A DNA stretch of 64,000 bases from Telmatospirillum sp. J64-1 (GCF_006980715.1 NZ_SBHN01000001.1:62001-126000); one strand, 5' to 3'. Shown: positions 16,132 to 26,337, counted from the first letter of the stretch. The notes: a model not told the origin generated them from the letters alone. A program made the numbers and translations.

Positions 16132-17645
16132 TGCCTGCCCCCATGCTGCCCGTTGAGGAAACGTGTCACCTGATCGCCGATCCCTTCGGCCCGGGCGGCA
16201 AGGGCGCCCGCGGCCTTCTGCACGACCTCGGCGGCCTGGCCGGTTTGGCGCGAGGCCTCGAGAACGCTGTCGATATGCCGGCTGATTTCGGAGGTCGCCG
16301 CGCTTTGCTGCTGGATGGCGGCGGCCACGTCGTTCTCGATCTCGTGCAGGGAGGTCATGGACTCGCCGATGCGGCGGATCGCCTCGACGGTGGCCGATGT
16401 CTGTTCCTGGATGCGTTCGATCAGCGTCTTGATCTCGCCGGTGGATTCTCCCGTCCGGCGGGCCAGCGCCTTGACCTCCGCCGCCACGACCGCGAATCCC
16501 GCTCCGGCCTGACCGGCGCGCGAGGCCTCGATGGTGGCGTTCAGCGCCAGCAGGTTGGTCTGGCTGGCGATAGCCTGGATGACCTCGGTGATGCGTCCGA
16601 TATTCCGGGCGGTCTCCGCCAGTTCGGCGACCAAGGCGTTGGCCTGCCGGGTTTCCTGCGCGGTCTCCGCCGATGTCCGGGAGGTGACGTCGACCCGGGC
16701 GGCGATGTCGCGGATGGAGGCGGTCAGTTCCTCGGTGGCCGCCGCGACCGAAGAGGAGCGGTCGATGGCATCGCTCGACAGGTCGAGAAGAGAGCGTGCC
16801 GATTGCTCCATTTCCTCGGCGCTATGGCTGATGACTTCGGTGATCTCCGACACGATGCCGACGGTCTCGGTGGTTACCGACCAGGTCAGCATCGGCCCGA
16901 GATATTCGCCGTCGTCGCCGATGACGGCGGAAACGTGCAGGTTCAGGGTCTCCGGTCCCACCTTGATCGTCGCGCTGTGGGGCAGATTGGCCGGGTTGCT
17001 GAGGATGCGGTGCTGATGCGTCGGGGCCTTGTGGAAGACGTCGATGCTCGACCCCAGCAGTTCATCGGCCTTGATCGGCAGATATTTCTCGATGGATTTC
17101 AGGGTCTGGATGCTGGTCTGGTTGATGTAGTCGACCTTCCAGTTCTGCGGGTCGCAGGTCATGACGTTGATCGGCATCTTGTCGATCATCTGCAGCAGGC
17201 GCTTCGTCTCGCGTTCGGCCCGCACAACCGCGGTGACCACGTTCCAGGTCAGCGAGGCCCATTGTCCGCCATCCGGGCTGTCCAAGGCCGCGACATGCAG
17301 GTCCAGGACCTCGTCGCCGAACTGGATGCGGGCGCGGTGGGGCAGGTTCGCGGGGTCCGCCAGCAGACGGCGCTGGTGAAGCGGGTGCTTGTGGAAGACG
17401 TCGATGGACGTGCCGACGATGTCGTCCGGGTCCACCGGCAGCAGGGAGCGCAGGGAAGCCAGGAGTTCCCGCGACTTCCGATTGACGTATTCGATCCTGA
17501 AGGTCGTCAGGTCGCACAGCATCACCGCTTCGGGCAGGCTTTCCAGCGCCGCCAGGAACAGGTCGTTCCGTATCGCCTTCCGGCGCGGCCCGGGGGTCTG
17601 GGAGCGGGAATTGTCGACGGCAACGGAAAGAAATCTGTTGAACAT
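16128..17645 (-). CDS. Soluble methyl-accepting chemotaxis protein with two PAS domains
   Basis: 505 residues, no membrane helix. Two similar PAS modules share SIDVFHK-P-HQ and DPANLPH/NPANLPH blocks (about residues 80-130 and 195-245). The C-terminus is a cytoplasmic signalling domain with the hairpin [30 protein letters not shown] split by no transmembrane region. Start choice: the ATG at 17645 has AGAGGA 6 bases upstream; an ATG five codons earlier (17660) lacks a good site. It is translationally coupled to the DosP-like gene, so one sensor may feed chemotaxis and the other c-di-GMP. The PAS ligand is unknown. Confidence 0.88.
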   Translation of the reverse strand: MFNRFLSVAVDNSRSQTPGPRRKAIRNDLFLAALESLPEAVMLCDLTTFRIEYVNRKSRELLASLRSLLPVDPDDIVGTSIDVFHKHPLHQRRLLADPANLPHRARIQFGDEVLDLHVAALDSPDGGQWASLTWNVVTAVVRAERETKRLLQMIDKMPINVMTCDPQNWKVDYINQTSIQTLKSIEKYLPIKADELLGSSIDVFHKAPTHQHRILSNPANLPHSATIKVGPETLNLHVSAVIGDDGEYLGPMLTWSVTTETVGIVSEITEVISHSAEEMEQSARSLLDLSSDAIDRSSSVAAATEELTASIRDIAARVDVTSRTSAETAQETRQANALVAELAETARNIGRITEVIQAIASQTNLLALNATIEASRAGQAGAGFAVVAAEVKALARRTGESTGEIKTLIERIQEQTSATVEAIRRIGESMTSLHEIENDVAAAIQQQSAATSEISRHIDSVLEASRQTGQAAEVVQKAAGALAARAEGIGDQVTRFLNGQHGGRQ

Positions 17646-17789
17646 TTGATCCTCTGACATCTGCTTGCCGCGCCGGGGCTCCCGCAGGAAATGGGAGCCG
17701 GTCTGCCGTCGCGGCAAAACCTGACTGGAATAGTGTGGATAACGGGCATGCTTGGCCCTCACCCGGACCGGGCGGCGAAGACGCCCGGT

Positions 17790-18401
17790 TCAGGAAGAAA
17801 GGGCGGAAAGGGAATGGACGATGTCGGCGGCGGCGACCGCGCAGCGTTCCATCTCGGTTACCGCCGGGCATTCATCGGCGGCGGCAGGCGGGAAGGCCGG
17901 GTCGAGCCCCCGTGGTTCCGGCGATGAATCCTGGGTGAAGAGCAGCAGGGCGACCCCAGGGCTGTCCCCGCGCAACGGCAGGGCGAGGCGGTCGAGGATG
18001 ACACAGGGGCCGTCCGGCAGCATGACCCGGCGGCGGCTGAAGATGATCCGTTCGTGAAAGGTACTTTCCATGAAGGCGGCGCGGTCCAGCGGGCCGAAGG
18101 GCGAGGGATCGTCCTCGCTGCCGACCAGCCTTCCGGCCAGATCCTGGGGCGGCAGGCCCGGCATCTCCGCTCCGATGCGGTGGTAGCGGAACTCCCCGGT
18201 CTCGCGCAGGACGCTGACCCATCCGAGGCGTGCCTGGACCCGCGTGCCTTCCAGCACCGCAAGGTCGGTGCTGTGGGGAATGCGCGCCCATGTCGTCTTG
18301 GCCGCCCAATGCCGGTAGACCGTGCACAAGGTTCCGCCAGGTGTCATGCGCTGGCACAGAAGCGATGGATCGATCCGCAGAGAAGAGATGGGCTGGGACA
18401 T
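17790..18401 (-). CDS. PAS_5-type single-domain protein
   Basis: 203 residues. The layout W-x-R-IPHSTDLAVLEGTRVQARLGWVSVLRETGEFRYHRIGAEMPGLPPQDLAGRLVG matches the alphaproteobacterial PAS_5 family: a fold element, then FRYHRIG and a Gly-x-Asp-like turn. No output domain follows; the last 40 residues look low-complexity. It lies upstream of the chemoreceptor on the same strand, about 145 bases away, and may share its transcript. Function unknown. Confidence 0.65.
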   Translation of the reverse strand: MSQPISSLRIDPSLLCQRMTPGGTLCTVYRHWAAKTTWARIPHSTDLAVLEGTRVQARLGWVSVLRETGEFRYHRIGAEMPGLPPQDLAGRLVGSEDDPSPFGPLDRAAFMESTFHERIIFSRRRVMLPDGPCVILDRLALPLRGDSPGVALLLFTQDSSPEPRGLDPAFPPAAADECPAVTEMERCAVAAADIVHSLSALSS

Positions 18402-18614
18402 GGGCTTGCAAGGGAAAGAAATGGAAGAACCGATGAGGGGAGATTAGCGGCCTCATGTCCCAGAGGTGTTCCAGCCTTGTCCTAGCCGTGAGATATTTTC
18501 CCTTTACTTGGACTGGGATAAACAGATGATGTGGGCTGACCCTGGCGGAGACCGGGGACGAGAGGGAACGGACGAGGACGCTAGGGGGCGAAGGACCAGG
18601 GGAGCAGACGGGCG

Positions 18615-19334
18615 GTGACAGGGGAAACGCGTTCAAAAGGCCGCATCCTGCTGGTGGAGGATGAAGAGACGGTGCGCGACCTGCACGGCGCCGTGCTGCT
18701 GAGTGCCGGGTTCGAGACGGAAAGCGCCGCAACCCTGGCCGAATTGCGGCGGCGGATCGGCAGCCGCCGCTTCGACCTCGTCCTGCTCGACCTGCGGCTG
18801 CCCGACGGGAATGCGCTCGATGCCGTCGCCGAAATCCGGCAGACCACCTCGGCGGGCATCATCATCGCGACCTCCAGCCAGGACCAGAAAGACCGGCTCG
18901 AGGGGTTGGAAAGCGGGGCCGACGAATATCTGGAAAAGCCGGTTCATCCTCGCGAATTGCTGGCCCGCGTGAACAATTTGCTGGGACGGCTGCGCGATGC
19001 CGGTGCCGTGCAGGGGCAGAGCATGGTCTACCGCTTCGAAGGCTGGACGGTGGACCTGCTGGCCCGCAAGGTCCAGTTCCATGCCGGTGGCGACGTCTCG
19101 TTAACCGAAAACGAGTTCCGTCTGCTCGAAGCGCTGATCCGAAATAACGGAAAGCCGGTTCACCGCGACCGCCTGCTCTCCTTGTGGGACGATAACGAAG
19201 ACATCACGGCACGCGCGATCGACAAGGCCGTGTACCGGATGCGCCTCAAGCTTCATGCCGGTCTCGGTCAGGCGGCGCCCTTGATCGAGACGGTGCACGG
19301 CTATGGCTATTCATTCATCGCCCGTCCGCTTTGA
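18615..19334 (+). CDS. OmpR-family response regulator
   Basis: 239 residues with GTG start. The receiver has acidic residues E15/D16, phosphoacceptor Asp59 (FDLVLLDLRLPDGN) and Lys108 (YLEKPVHP). The C-terminal winged helix has LTENEFRLLEALIRNNGKPVHRDRLL and ends ETVHGYGYSFIARPL. A GGGGAG lies about 10 bases before the GTG. The next gene, 57 bases downstream, is a hybrid histidine kinase and the probable partner. Confidence 0.92.
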   Translation: MTGETRSKGRILLVEDEETVRDLHGAVLLSAGFETESAATLAELRRRIGSRRFDLVLLDLRLPDGNALDAVAEIRQTTSAGIIIATSSQDQKDRLEGLESGADEYLEKPVHPRELLARVNNLLGRLRDAGAVQGQSMVYRFEGWTVDLLARKVQFHAGGDVSLTENEFRLLEALIRNNGKPVHRDRLLSLWDDNEDITARAIDKAVYRMRLKLHAGLGQAAPLIETVHGYGYSFIARPL

Positions 19335-19391
19335 CGGGAGCCCCCGACGGCGCGGGTAAGGCTTCGCCGCCTGGACGAAGGAAGACATCGC

Positions 19392-22007
19392 GTGTTGGAA
19401 TCGTCGTCACATCACGAACCCTTCGGCGTCCTGGGAGCGGATGGGTGCTTGCTCTATTGCAGCCCCGGCTTCGCGCGCCTGATCGGGGAGGGGGCCGCCC
19501 CGGCGGCGGGAACGGCGATCGGGACCTCGCTGGTCCTCGATCCGGACGGAAAAGGTGAGGACATCTCATTCCTCCATGGCGGCCCGCATGAAGGAAGCGC
19601 CTGGACCAGGGACGGGACCAGGCGGCTCCGCTACCGCCTCGAACCGATGGCGGAGCGGGAGAGTGCTTCCTCCGGTGCGGTCCTTTTTCTCTGGGAAGAC
19701 GACCCCGCATCCGCTCTGGATCAGATCTATCACCGTGCCTTTCACCTGAATCCCGGCCTGTCCGCGATCTCGGTCATCGAGACCGGCCAGCATCTGGATG
19801 TGAATGACGCCTGGCTCAACGCCCTGGAATACCGGCGCGAAGAAGTCATCGGCCGGACGGCGGCGGAGCTGAACATCTGGGACAAGGGGGAAAGCGGCCG
19901 CGCCGAGATCGTCCGGCGCCTGCGCGAGTGCGGCCGGGTCGAGAACATGCTGGCCCGGATGCGGACCAAGAACGGCCATGCCCGCGATATCATCGTCAGC
20001 GCCGAAGTGGTCGAGCATCGCGGGCGCAAGCTGGCCTTCTTCGCCTCCCACGACATCACCGAACTTCGCCGCTTCCAGTCCGAACTCACCCGGCTCAACC
20101 GGGACCTGGAAGAACGGGTGGCGGCCCGGACCGCCGACATCGTGGCGAAGAACGCGGAACTCGCCGGCGCCATCTCGCGGGCGGAGGCGGCGAATGAGGC
20201 GAAGAGCCGCTTCCTGTCGATGATGAGCCATGAAATCCGCACGCCGCTGAACGCGGTGATCAACATGGTCGACCTGCTGCTGGAGACCGAGCGGAGCCAG
20301 TCCGACCGCAGCTATCTCGGCGCGATCGCGACGGCGTCGAAGGCGCTGCTGGCGATCGTCAACGACATTCTGGACGTGTCCCGCATCGAGGCCGGCCGGG
20401 TGGAATTGGCGCCGGTCCCGACCGATATCGAGGAAATCATGGAGGAGGTGGTGCAAAGCGTGGCGCCGCTTGCCCATCGCAAGGGCCTCGATATCGCCGC
20501 GACGCTCGGCCGCAATCTTCCCGCTACCGCGGTGGTCGATCCGGCGCGTCTGCGTCAGATTCTGCTCAATCTCGCCGGAAACGCGGTGAAGTTTACTCCT
20601 TCCGGCTGGGTCCATATCGAAGCCGACCGCATCCGCCGGAATGGCGGTGACGTGCTGGTCTTCGAGGTAGTGGATACCGGCATCGGCATCGATGCCGCCG
20701 ATCACGACCAGATCTTCGAGCGCTTCACCCAGCTCGGGACCGTGGATGTCCAGAGCGGTACCGGGCTGGGCTTGAGCATTTCCCATGGCCTCGCCCAGGC
20801 AATGGGCGGAACGATCACCGTCAACAGCCAGCCCGGCCAGGGCAGTTCCTTCCGTCTTATCCTGCCGGTTTCCGGCTGCGGCGGGCCGAAGGATTCGCCT
20901 CCTCTTCCCCGGGTCGCCCTGCTGGGGCCGCCGACCAGGACCCAGCGCGCCGTCGCCGCGACGCTGGTCAGTCTCGGGGCCGAACTGCGCGTCATCGACC
21001 GGCTGGAAGCGCCGCCACCCCTGTCCCGGACCGGAGAGGAAGTCGCGCTCATTGTCCTGCCGGTCGGGCCGGAAGGCGCGGCGGAGGCCGGGGAATGGTG
21101 CCGTCTGGGCTGCAGGCTCGGTCTCCGCATGGTGCTGCTCGCCCCCGTCGGCCAAGCCTTGCCGGATGTGGAAGCCTATGCGGCGCAGGGAATCACGGTC
21201 GCCACCTATCCGCTCGGCCGGGCCTCCCTCATCGCCTGCCTTCAGGCGCGGCCTTCCGGAGTGGAGCGGGAAGAGGGGGAGGCTTCCCTCGCCGGTATCC
21301 GCATCCTGGTGGTCGACGATACCGAGGTGAACCGCCTCGTCGCCGAGAGGGGGCTGGCGGCCGTCGGCGCGGTGGTGACCGCCGTCGATTCCGGCGAGGC
21401 CGCCCTGGACCTGCTGGCCAAGGATAGCTTCGATCTGGTGCTCATGGACCTTCTCATGCCGGGGCTGGACGGCTATGCCACGGCGGCCCGCATCCGCACC
21501 TTGGGCGGGGCCTCCGCGACGGTACCGATCCTCGCCGTTTCCGCGACCGTCACGCCGGAGGTCATGGAGAAGATCCGCCAGGCCGGAATGAACGGACATC
21601 TCGCCAAGCCCTTCCGGCCGCGCGACTTGCGCGCAGCGGTCCAACGCATCCTCGCCGAAACCGGCCCCGTCGTCTGCGACGAGGATATCCTTGGCGAATA
21701 CCGGGACCTCATCGGCCCGGATGCCCTGATCGACACCGCCACCCGTTTCCTGCAAAGGCTCGGCGACTATCGCGATGCCATCCGCGAGGCCGGGGACGCC
21801 GAAACCCGCGCCAATGCCTGCCATCGCTTCGCCGGTGCGGCAGGGGCGCTCGGCTTGGCCGAACTGGTCGATTTCTGCCGAACCGAGGAAGCCCGAGCAC
21901 GCGCGCCGGGGGGCTTCCGCCGTGACGACGACCTGCTTCCCCTAGCCGCGGCGGTACAGCGGGCCGAACGCGCCCTCAGGGATGCGCTTTCCCGCTTGCC
22001 GTCATGA
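19392..22007 (+). CDS. Hybrid sensor histidine kinase with receiver and Hpt-like domain
   Basis: 871 residues with GTG start and GGAAG upstream. Order: PAS-like 5-105, PAS 112-225, coiled coil 225-270, HisKA with phospho-His280 (MMSHEIRTPLNAV), ATPase 345-493 (N397, DTGIGI, GTGLGLS), a degenerate receiver-like segment 505-620 lacking an Asp acceptor, a receiver 635-755 with Asp686 and Lys739, and an Hpt-like end with His811 in CHRFAGAAGALG. No membrane helix, so the signal is cytoplasmic. A multistep phosphorelay to the upstream OmpR-type regulator is the likely output. Confidence 0.9.
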   Translation: MLESSSHHEPFGVLGADGCLLYCSPGFARLIGEGAAPAAGTAIGTSLVLDPDGKGEDISFLHGGPHEGSAWTRDGTRRLRYRLEPMAERESASSGAVLFLWEDDPASALDQIYHRAFHLNPGLSAISVIETGQHLDVNDAWLNALEYRREEVIGRTAAELNIWDKGESGRAEIVRRLRECGRVENMLARMRTKNGHARDIIVSAEVVEHRGRKLAFFASHDITELRRFQSELTRLNRDLEERVAARTADIVAKNAELAGAISRAEAANEAKSRFLSMMSHEIRTPLNAVINMVDLLLETERSQSDRSYLGAIATASKALLAIVNDILDVSRIEAGRVELAPVPTDIEEIMEEVVQSVAPLAHRKGLDIAATLGRNLPATAVVDPARLRQILLNLAGNAVKFTPSGWVHIEADRIRRNGGDVLVFEVVDTGIGIDAADHDQIFERFTQLGTVDVQSGTGLGLSISHGLAQAMGGTITVNSQPGQGSSFRLILPVSGCGGPKDSPPLPRVALLGPPTRTQRAVAATLVSLGAELRVIDRLEAPPPLSRTGEEVALIVLPVGPEGAAEAGEWCRLGCRLGLRMVLLAPVGQALPDVEAYAAQGITVATYPLGRASLIACLQARPSGVEREEGEASLAGIRILVVDDTEVNRLVAERGLAAVGAVVTAVDSGEAALDLLAKDSFDLVLMDLLMPGLDGYATAARIRTLGGASATVPILAVSATVTPEVMEKIRQAGMNGHLAKPFRPRDLRAAVQRILAETGPVVCDEDILGEYRDLIGPDALIDTATRFLQRLGDYRDAIREAGDAETRANACHRFAGAAGALGLAELVDFCRTEEARARAPGGFRRDDDLLPLAAAVQRAERALRDALSRLPS

Positions 22008-22907
22008 GGCCGACACCGGCCCATGTGAGGGATTGGAGGCGCTCACTTCTTCCCGCACCCAGCGGACGAAATTGCGGACCCGCGCATTGGCATAGCGGTT
22101 CCACATGATGAAATGCGCGAGATTGCGTTGTACCGGCGTGAAGATGGGGACGAGTGTGCCGGAGGCGATTTCGTCCTCCATGAGGAAGGGCTGGCCGATG
22201 GCGGCTCCCAATCCTTCGGCAGCAGCCTTGTAGGTGAGAAGAGAGCTTGGGAACTCGTTGCTTTCGAGCCTGCGGTCGCCTAATCCCACGCCGGCCATCC
22301 AGTCCTGCCAGTCAGAACGACGATAGTATGAGGCGAGCAATGGAACGGAGAAAAGATCGTCCGGTCTCTCCAGACGATGGCGATCGAGAAAAGCAGGACT
22401 GCAATAGGGCTGGATGACATCCCAAAACAGCAGGGCGGAAAATTCGGGGTCCATTTCCTCCACCGGACGGAGTTGGATGGCGACATCGAAGGGACTGATG
22501 TCGAAATTGACCGGCAGGATTGACGTCTTGAGCTTGACCTGAATGTTCTGGTGCGTCGCGTTGAAGCGCGCGAGGCGCGGAATAAGCCATTTTGCGGAAA
22601 AGGTGGGATAGGCGGCGACACGAATCGCATTGGTTTTGCGACGTGCGATCAGTGAGTCCGTGGCGCTGGCGATGCGGGCAAAAGCTGGGCTGATCTCTCT
22701 GAAATAGGCTTGGCCGTCTACGGTAAGAGCAATGCCTTTGTGCTCTCGCTTGAACAGCTTCATCCCCAGACTTTCTTCAAGCGTTGCGATCTGGCGGCTC
22801 ACGGCGGATTGGGTCACGCCGAGTTCTTCGGCGGCCTTGGTGAAATTGCCGAGCCGCGCTGAGGTTTCGAAGACATGCAGCGGGTTTAGCGGCGGTATCG
22901 TTCGCAT
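22002..22907 (-). CDS. LysR-family transcriptional regulator (GcvA-like)
   Basis: 301 residues. The N-terminal helix-turn-helix LHVFETSARLGNFTKAAEELGVTQSAVSRQIATLEESLGMKLF is typical of GcvA-group LysR proteins; the rest is a periplasmic-binding-like effector domain. Divergent from the acyl-CoA dehydrogenase at 23089, which it probably controls. Its stop overlaps the hybrid-kinase gene by 6 bases, and codon usage becomes less GC-rich from here on. Confidence 0.9.
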   Translation of the reverse strand: MRTIPPLNPLHVFETSARLGNFTKAAEELGVTQSAVSRQIATLEESLGMKLFKREHKGIALTVDGQAYFREISPAFARIASATDSLIARRKTNAIRVAAYPTFSAKWLIPRLARFNATHQNIQVKLKTSILPVNFDISPFDVAIQLRPVEEMDPEFSALLFWDVIQPYCSPAFLDRHRLERPDDLFSVPLLASYYRRSDWQDWMAGVGLGDRRLESNEFPSSLLTYKAAAEGLGAAIGQPFLMEDEIASGTLVPIFTPVQRNLAHFIMWNRYANARVRNFVRWVREEVSASNPSHGPVSAS

Positions 22908-23088
22908 GACGAGGCTTCCTCAATAGACCGCAGATGCCCTTCCGAGTGAGAAAGAAGGCAATCTCCATCTAAGCCGAGAGCGGGTTCGATTGGCATGAGG
23001 AAAAGTCATGCCGGTCTGAGGACAGTGAAGTTGCCCGCATTCGCCTGCATGCCAAGACTAGGCCAACTCAAAGCCTAACGGATTGTCC

Positions 23089-24237
23089 ATGCAAACTGTC
23101 CTTACCCAAGATCAAGTCGAACTTGCCCATGCCGTGCGCCGCTTTGCCAAGGACAAGCTGGCCGACGGTGCGCTCAAGCGCGCGCATTCGCGCGAATATC
23201 CCTTCGAGGTAGCCCAACTGCTCGCGGAAATGGGCATGCTCGGAATCACCATCAAGAAGGAAGACGGGGGTGTCGGCGGATCGCTGATGGATGCGGTGAT
23301 CACGATCCAGGAACTGGCGATGGTCTGCCCCAAAAGCGCCGATGTGGTGCAGGCGGGTAATTTCGGCCCGATCCGCACCTTTGCCGAATATGCGACGCCG
23401 GAACAGAAGGAACGCTTCCTGCCCGACCTTCTTGCCGGTCGTGCCGTGATTTCGCTGGGCATGAGTGAACCCGATGCCGGTTCGGCGGTGACCGAGCTCA
23501 AGACCAGCGCGCGCGAGGATGGGGATCATTACATCATCAATGGCTCGAAAGTCTTTTCGACCCATAGCCCGGACGCCAACCTGTTCCTGATCTATGTCCG
23601 TTTCGGACCCGGCACGGGCGGAATCGGCTCGGTGCTCGTCGAGCGTGGAACGCCGGGCTTTACCATCGGCAACCGGTCGAGCTTCATGAGCGGCGAAGAA
23701 TGGTGCCCGCTCTATTTCGAGGATTGCCGCATCCCGAAAGCCAATGTCCTGCTTGGGCCGGGCGGCTTCAAGAAGCAGATTTCGGGCTTCAATGTCGAAC
23801 GGATCGGCAATGCGTCGCGTGCGCTGGCGCTTGGGCGCCATGCATTCGAGGTCGCGCGGCAGCATGCGGTCGACCGCAAGCAGTTCGGCAAGGCGCTGTG
23901 CGAATTCCAGGGCCTGCAATGGAAGTTTGCCGAGATGGCGGTCAAGCTCGAAGCCGCGCAGATGCTCCTCTACCGCGCCGCCAGTGGAGCCGATGACACA
24001 TTGCCGTCCCCCTTCGATACCGCCATTGCCAAGCTTGCCTGCAACCAGGCCGGCTTCGAGGTCGCCAATGAAGCGCTGCAGGTGATGGGCGGCTATGGCT
24101 ATAGCACTGAAAGCCTCGTCGAATACTGCGTCAAGCGCACGCGCGGCTGGATGATCGCCGGGGGCTCGATCGAGATGCTCAAGAACCGCATCGCGGAGCA
24201 TGTTTTCGAGCGGCGTTTCGACCAGCGCGCGACGTGA
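23089..24237 (+). CDS. Acyl-CoA dehydrogenase family protein
   Basis: 382 residues; FAD-dependent alpha,beta-dehydrogenation of an acyl-CoA. Motifs: SLGMSEPDAGSA (122-133), NGSKVFSTHSPDANLFLIYVR and the C-terminal QVMGGYGYSTES. At the place where most family members have the catalytic Glu (I-Y-E-G-T), this protein reads I-A-G-G-S (356-360). Glu237 in FNVER lies where isovaleryl-CoA dehydrogenase carries its base. The ATG at 23089 is preferred over a TTG at 23083. First gene of the catabolic operon, 15 bases before the CoA-ligase-type gene. Confidence 0.88.
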   Translation: MQTVLTQDQVELAHAVRRFAKDKLADGALKRAHSREYPFEVAQLLAEMGMLGITIKKEDGGVGGSLMDAVITIQELAMVCPKSADVVQAGNFGPIRTFAEYATPEQKERFLPDLLAGRAVISLGMSEPDAGSAVTELKTSAREDGDHYIINGSKVFSTHSPDANLFLIYVRFGPGTGGIGSVLVERGTPGFTIGNRSSFMSGEEWCPLYFEDCRIPKANVLLGPGGFKKQISGFNVERIGNASRALALGRHAFEVARQHAVDRKQFGKALCEFQGLQWKFAEMAVKLEAAQMLLYRAASGADDTLPSPFDTAIAKLACNQAGFEVANEALQVMGGYGYSTESLVEYCVKRTRGWMIAGGSIEMLKNRIAEHVFERRFDQRAT

Positions 24238-24252
24238 GGGAGGCCTGGCCGC

Positions 24253-26337
24253 ATGACATCCATGGATTGGGCGCGGGCGCTTCTCAAACCCGAACGTATC
24301 GCATTGATCGGCGTCTCGGATGATCCGAGGAAGACCTCGGGCCGGCCGCTGCAATTTCTGCGGCGGGCCGGTTATGAAGGAGAAATCCTCATCGTCAATC
24401 CTGCGCGCGAAACCGTGCAGGGCGAGAAGGCCTATCCTTCGCTGGAGGCCTTGCCGCGACGCCCCGAGCAGGCATTCATCCTGACGGGTCCCGACAAGGC
24501 GCTTGACAGCCTCGAAGAATGCGATCGCCTCGGCATTCCCGTTGTGACGATCCTTTCCGCCGGCTTTTCCGAGGCCGGCGAGAAGGGCATGGCCAATCAG
24601 GCGCGGTTGCTGGAGATCGTCTCGCGGGGGCGGGTGCGGGTACTGGGGCCGTCGAGCATCGGCGTCGTCAACCTCCATCACGGTCTAACGCTCACGGCAA
24701 ACGCGGCCTTCGCCGAACCGGACCTGCCGCGTGGCGGTATCTTCGTTGGCTCCCATAGCGGCAGCCTCATCGGCGCGCTGGTCTCACGTGGAAAGCGCAA
24801 GGGGATCGGTTTCGCCGGGCTGGTCTCGGTGGGCGGCGAAAGCGATCTGTCGATCGGCCAGATCTGTGCCGCGACGCTCGATGACCCCCAGGTCACCAGC
24901 TACATGCTGTTCCTCGAAACCATGCGGCATGCTGATGACCTGCGCGCCTTTGCGCTGGAGGCGGCAAGGCGTGGGAAACCTGTCGCCGCTTACAAGCTGG
25001 GCCGTTCCGATGAGGCTGCCGAGCTTGCCGTATCTCATACCGGCTCGCTGGCCGGGGCGGACGAGGTCGCCGAGATTTTCCTGCGCGAATGCGGGATCGC
25101 GCGCGTGGAATCCTTCGAGGGCTTGCTGGAGGTGATGCCGCTGCTGCCCCGTATCGCGCCGTCCAGGACGGCAAGGCGCGGCAGGGTTGGTGTGGTCACG
25201 ACGACAGGCGGCGGTGCCGCCATGGCTGTCGACCAGATGGCGCTGCGCGATGTCGACATCGTGCCGCCATCCGATGAGACCCGGGCAAGGTTGGAAGCCG
25301 CCGGCATCAATGCCGGTCATGGCCGGATCATCGATCTGACGCTGGCCGGCGTGAACTACAATGTGATGAAGACGGCGCTCGATATCCTGCGCACAGCGCC
25401 GGAATTCGATCTTGTCCTTGCCACGGTGGGATCGTCGTCCCGGTTCAATCCGGAACTGGCGGTAAAGCCTGCCATCGATGCACAGGGGGAACAGGGCAGT
25501 CCGCTTGCGGTCTTCCTGGTGCCCGATGCTCCTGACGCGACGCGGCTTCTGGCCGCGGCGGGTGTTCCGGCCTTTCAGGATCCCGAGACATGCGCCGATG
25601 CCATCGCCGCAGCCCTGCATCGCCGTGCGCCGGTGGAGCCTGCGGTTTCGCTGCCCATCGCCCGCGAAGGCGGGCAGGATAGGATGCTGGATGAGGCGCA
25701 GGCCTACGATCTTCTGGCAAAATCAGGGATCTCTTCGGCATCCGTCGTCATCCTCGATCCCGAGCGCCCCGTACCGGAGCTGCCCTTCGATTATCCGGTG
25801 GTCGCCAAGGTGCTCGATGCGGAAATCGCGCATAAAAGCGATGCGGGGGGTGTCGTCGTTGGTATCGGGAATGCCGAGGAACTGGCGCAGGCCATGCGGG
25901 AGATTTGCGCCTCGGTTGCCGCAAAACGTCCCGGCACGATGGTGTCACGCATTCTCGTCCAGAAAATGGTCAAGGGCGTCGGCGAGGTTCTGGTGGGGTT
26001 CCGCCGCGACCCGCAGATAGGGCCGATCGTGGTTTTGGCGGCGGGTGGCATTTTCACCGAGCTTTATCGCGACAGTGCCATGCGCATGGCGCCGACGGAT
26101 ATCTCCACGGCGCATGAAATGATCTCCGAAATCAAGGCGAGCCGCATCCTGTCCGGTTATCGCGGGCGCACCAAGGGTGATCTGGATACCCTGGCCAGGA
26201 CGATCGTCGCGGTTTCCCGGCTGGCGCTCTCCGAAACGCCGTTCGTCCAGGAGGCCGAAATCAATCCGCTGCTGGTGCTGCCCGCAGGCGACGGCGTCGT
26301 AGCGATCGATGGACTTATCAGGGTGAGGGAACAATGA
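24253..26337 (+). CDS. Acyl-CoA synthetase (NDP-forming) family protein, paralogue 1
   Basis: 694 residues. Order: CoA-binding domain (RIALIGVSDDPRKTSGRP), succinyl-CoA-ligase-like domains with the phospho-His motif AVSHTGSLAG near residue 260, then an ATP-grasp domain from about 475 (DYPVVAKVLDAEIAHKSDAGGVVVG, VLVGFRRDPQIGP, EAEINPLLVL). These enzymes make acyl-CoA from acid, ATP and CoA, or the reverse. It overlaps the FadJ-like gene by 4 bases. A second copy of the family follows at 28592. Confidence 0.88.
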   Translation: MTSMDWARALLKPERIALIGVSDDPRKTSGRPLQFLRRAGYEGEILIVNPARETVQGEKAYPSLEALPRRPEQAFILTGPDKALDSLEECDRLGIPVVTILSAGFSEAGEKGMANQARLLEIVSRGRVRVLGPSSIGVVNLHHGLTLTANAAFAEPDLPRGGIFVGSHSGSLIGALVSRGKRKGIGFAGLVSVGGESDLSIGQICAATLDDPQVTSYMLFLETMRHADDLRAFALEAARRGKPVAAYKLGRSDEAAELAVSHTGSLAGADEVAEIFLRECGIARVESFEGLLEVMPLLPRIAPSRTARRGRVGVVTTTGGGAAMAVDQMALRDVDIVPPSDETRARLEAAGINAGHGRIIDLTLAGVNYNVMKTALDILRTAPEFDLVLATVGSSSRFNPELAVKPAIDAQGEQGSPLAVFLVPDAPDATRLLAAAGVPAFQDPETCADAIAAALHRRAPVEPAVSLPIAREGGQDRMLDEAQAYDLLAKSGISSASVVILDPERPVPELPFDYPVVAKVLDAEIAHKSDAGGVVVGIGNAEELAQAMREICASVAAKRPGTMVSRILVQKMVKGVGEVLVGFRRDPQIGPIVVLAAGGIFTELYRDSAMRMAPTDISTAHEMISEIKASRILSGYRGRTKGDLDTLARTIVAVSRLALSETPFVQEAEINPLLVLPAGDGVVAIDGLIRVREQ

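Noticed and set aside
22002-22007. Insertion boundary with mobile-element remnants at the left edge of the low-GC3 block
   Set aside because: No integrase, transposase, tRNA or direct repeat is visible there; the two genes simply overlap at their ends.
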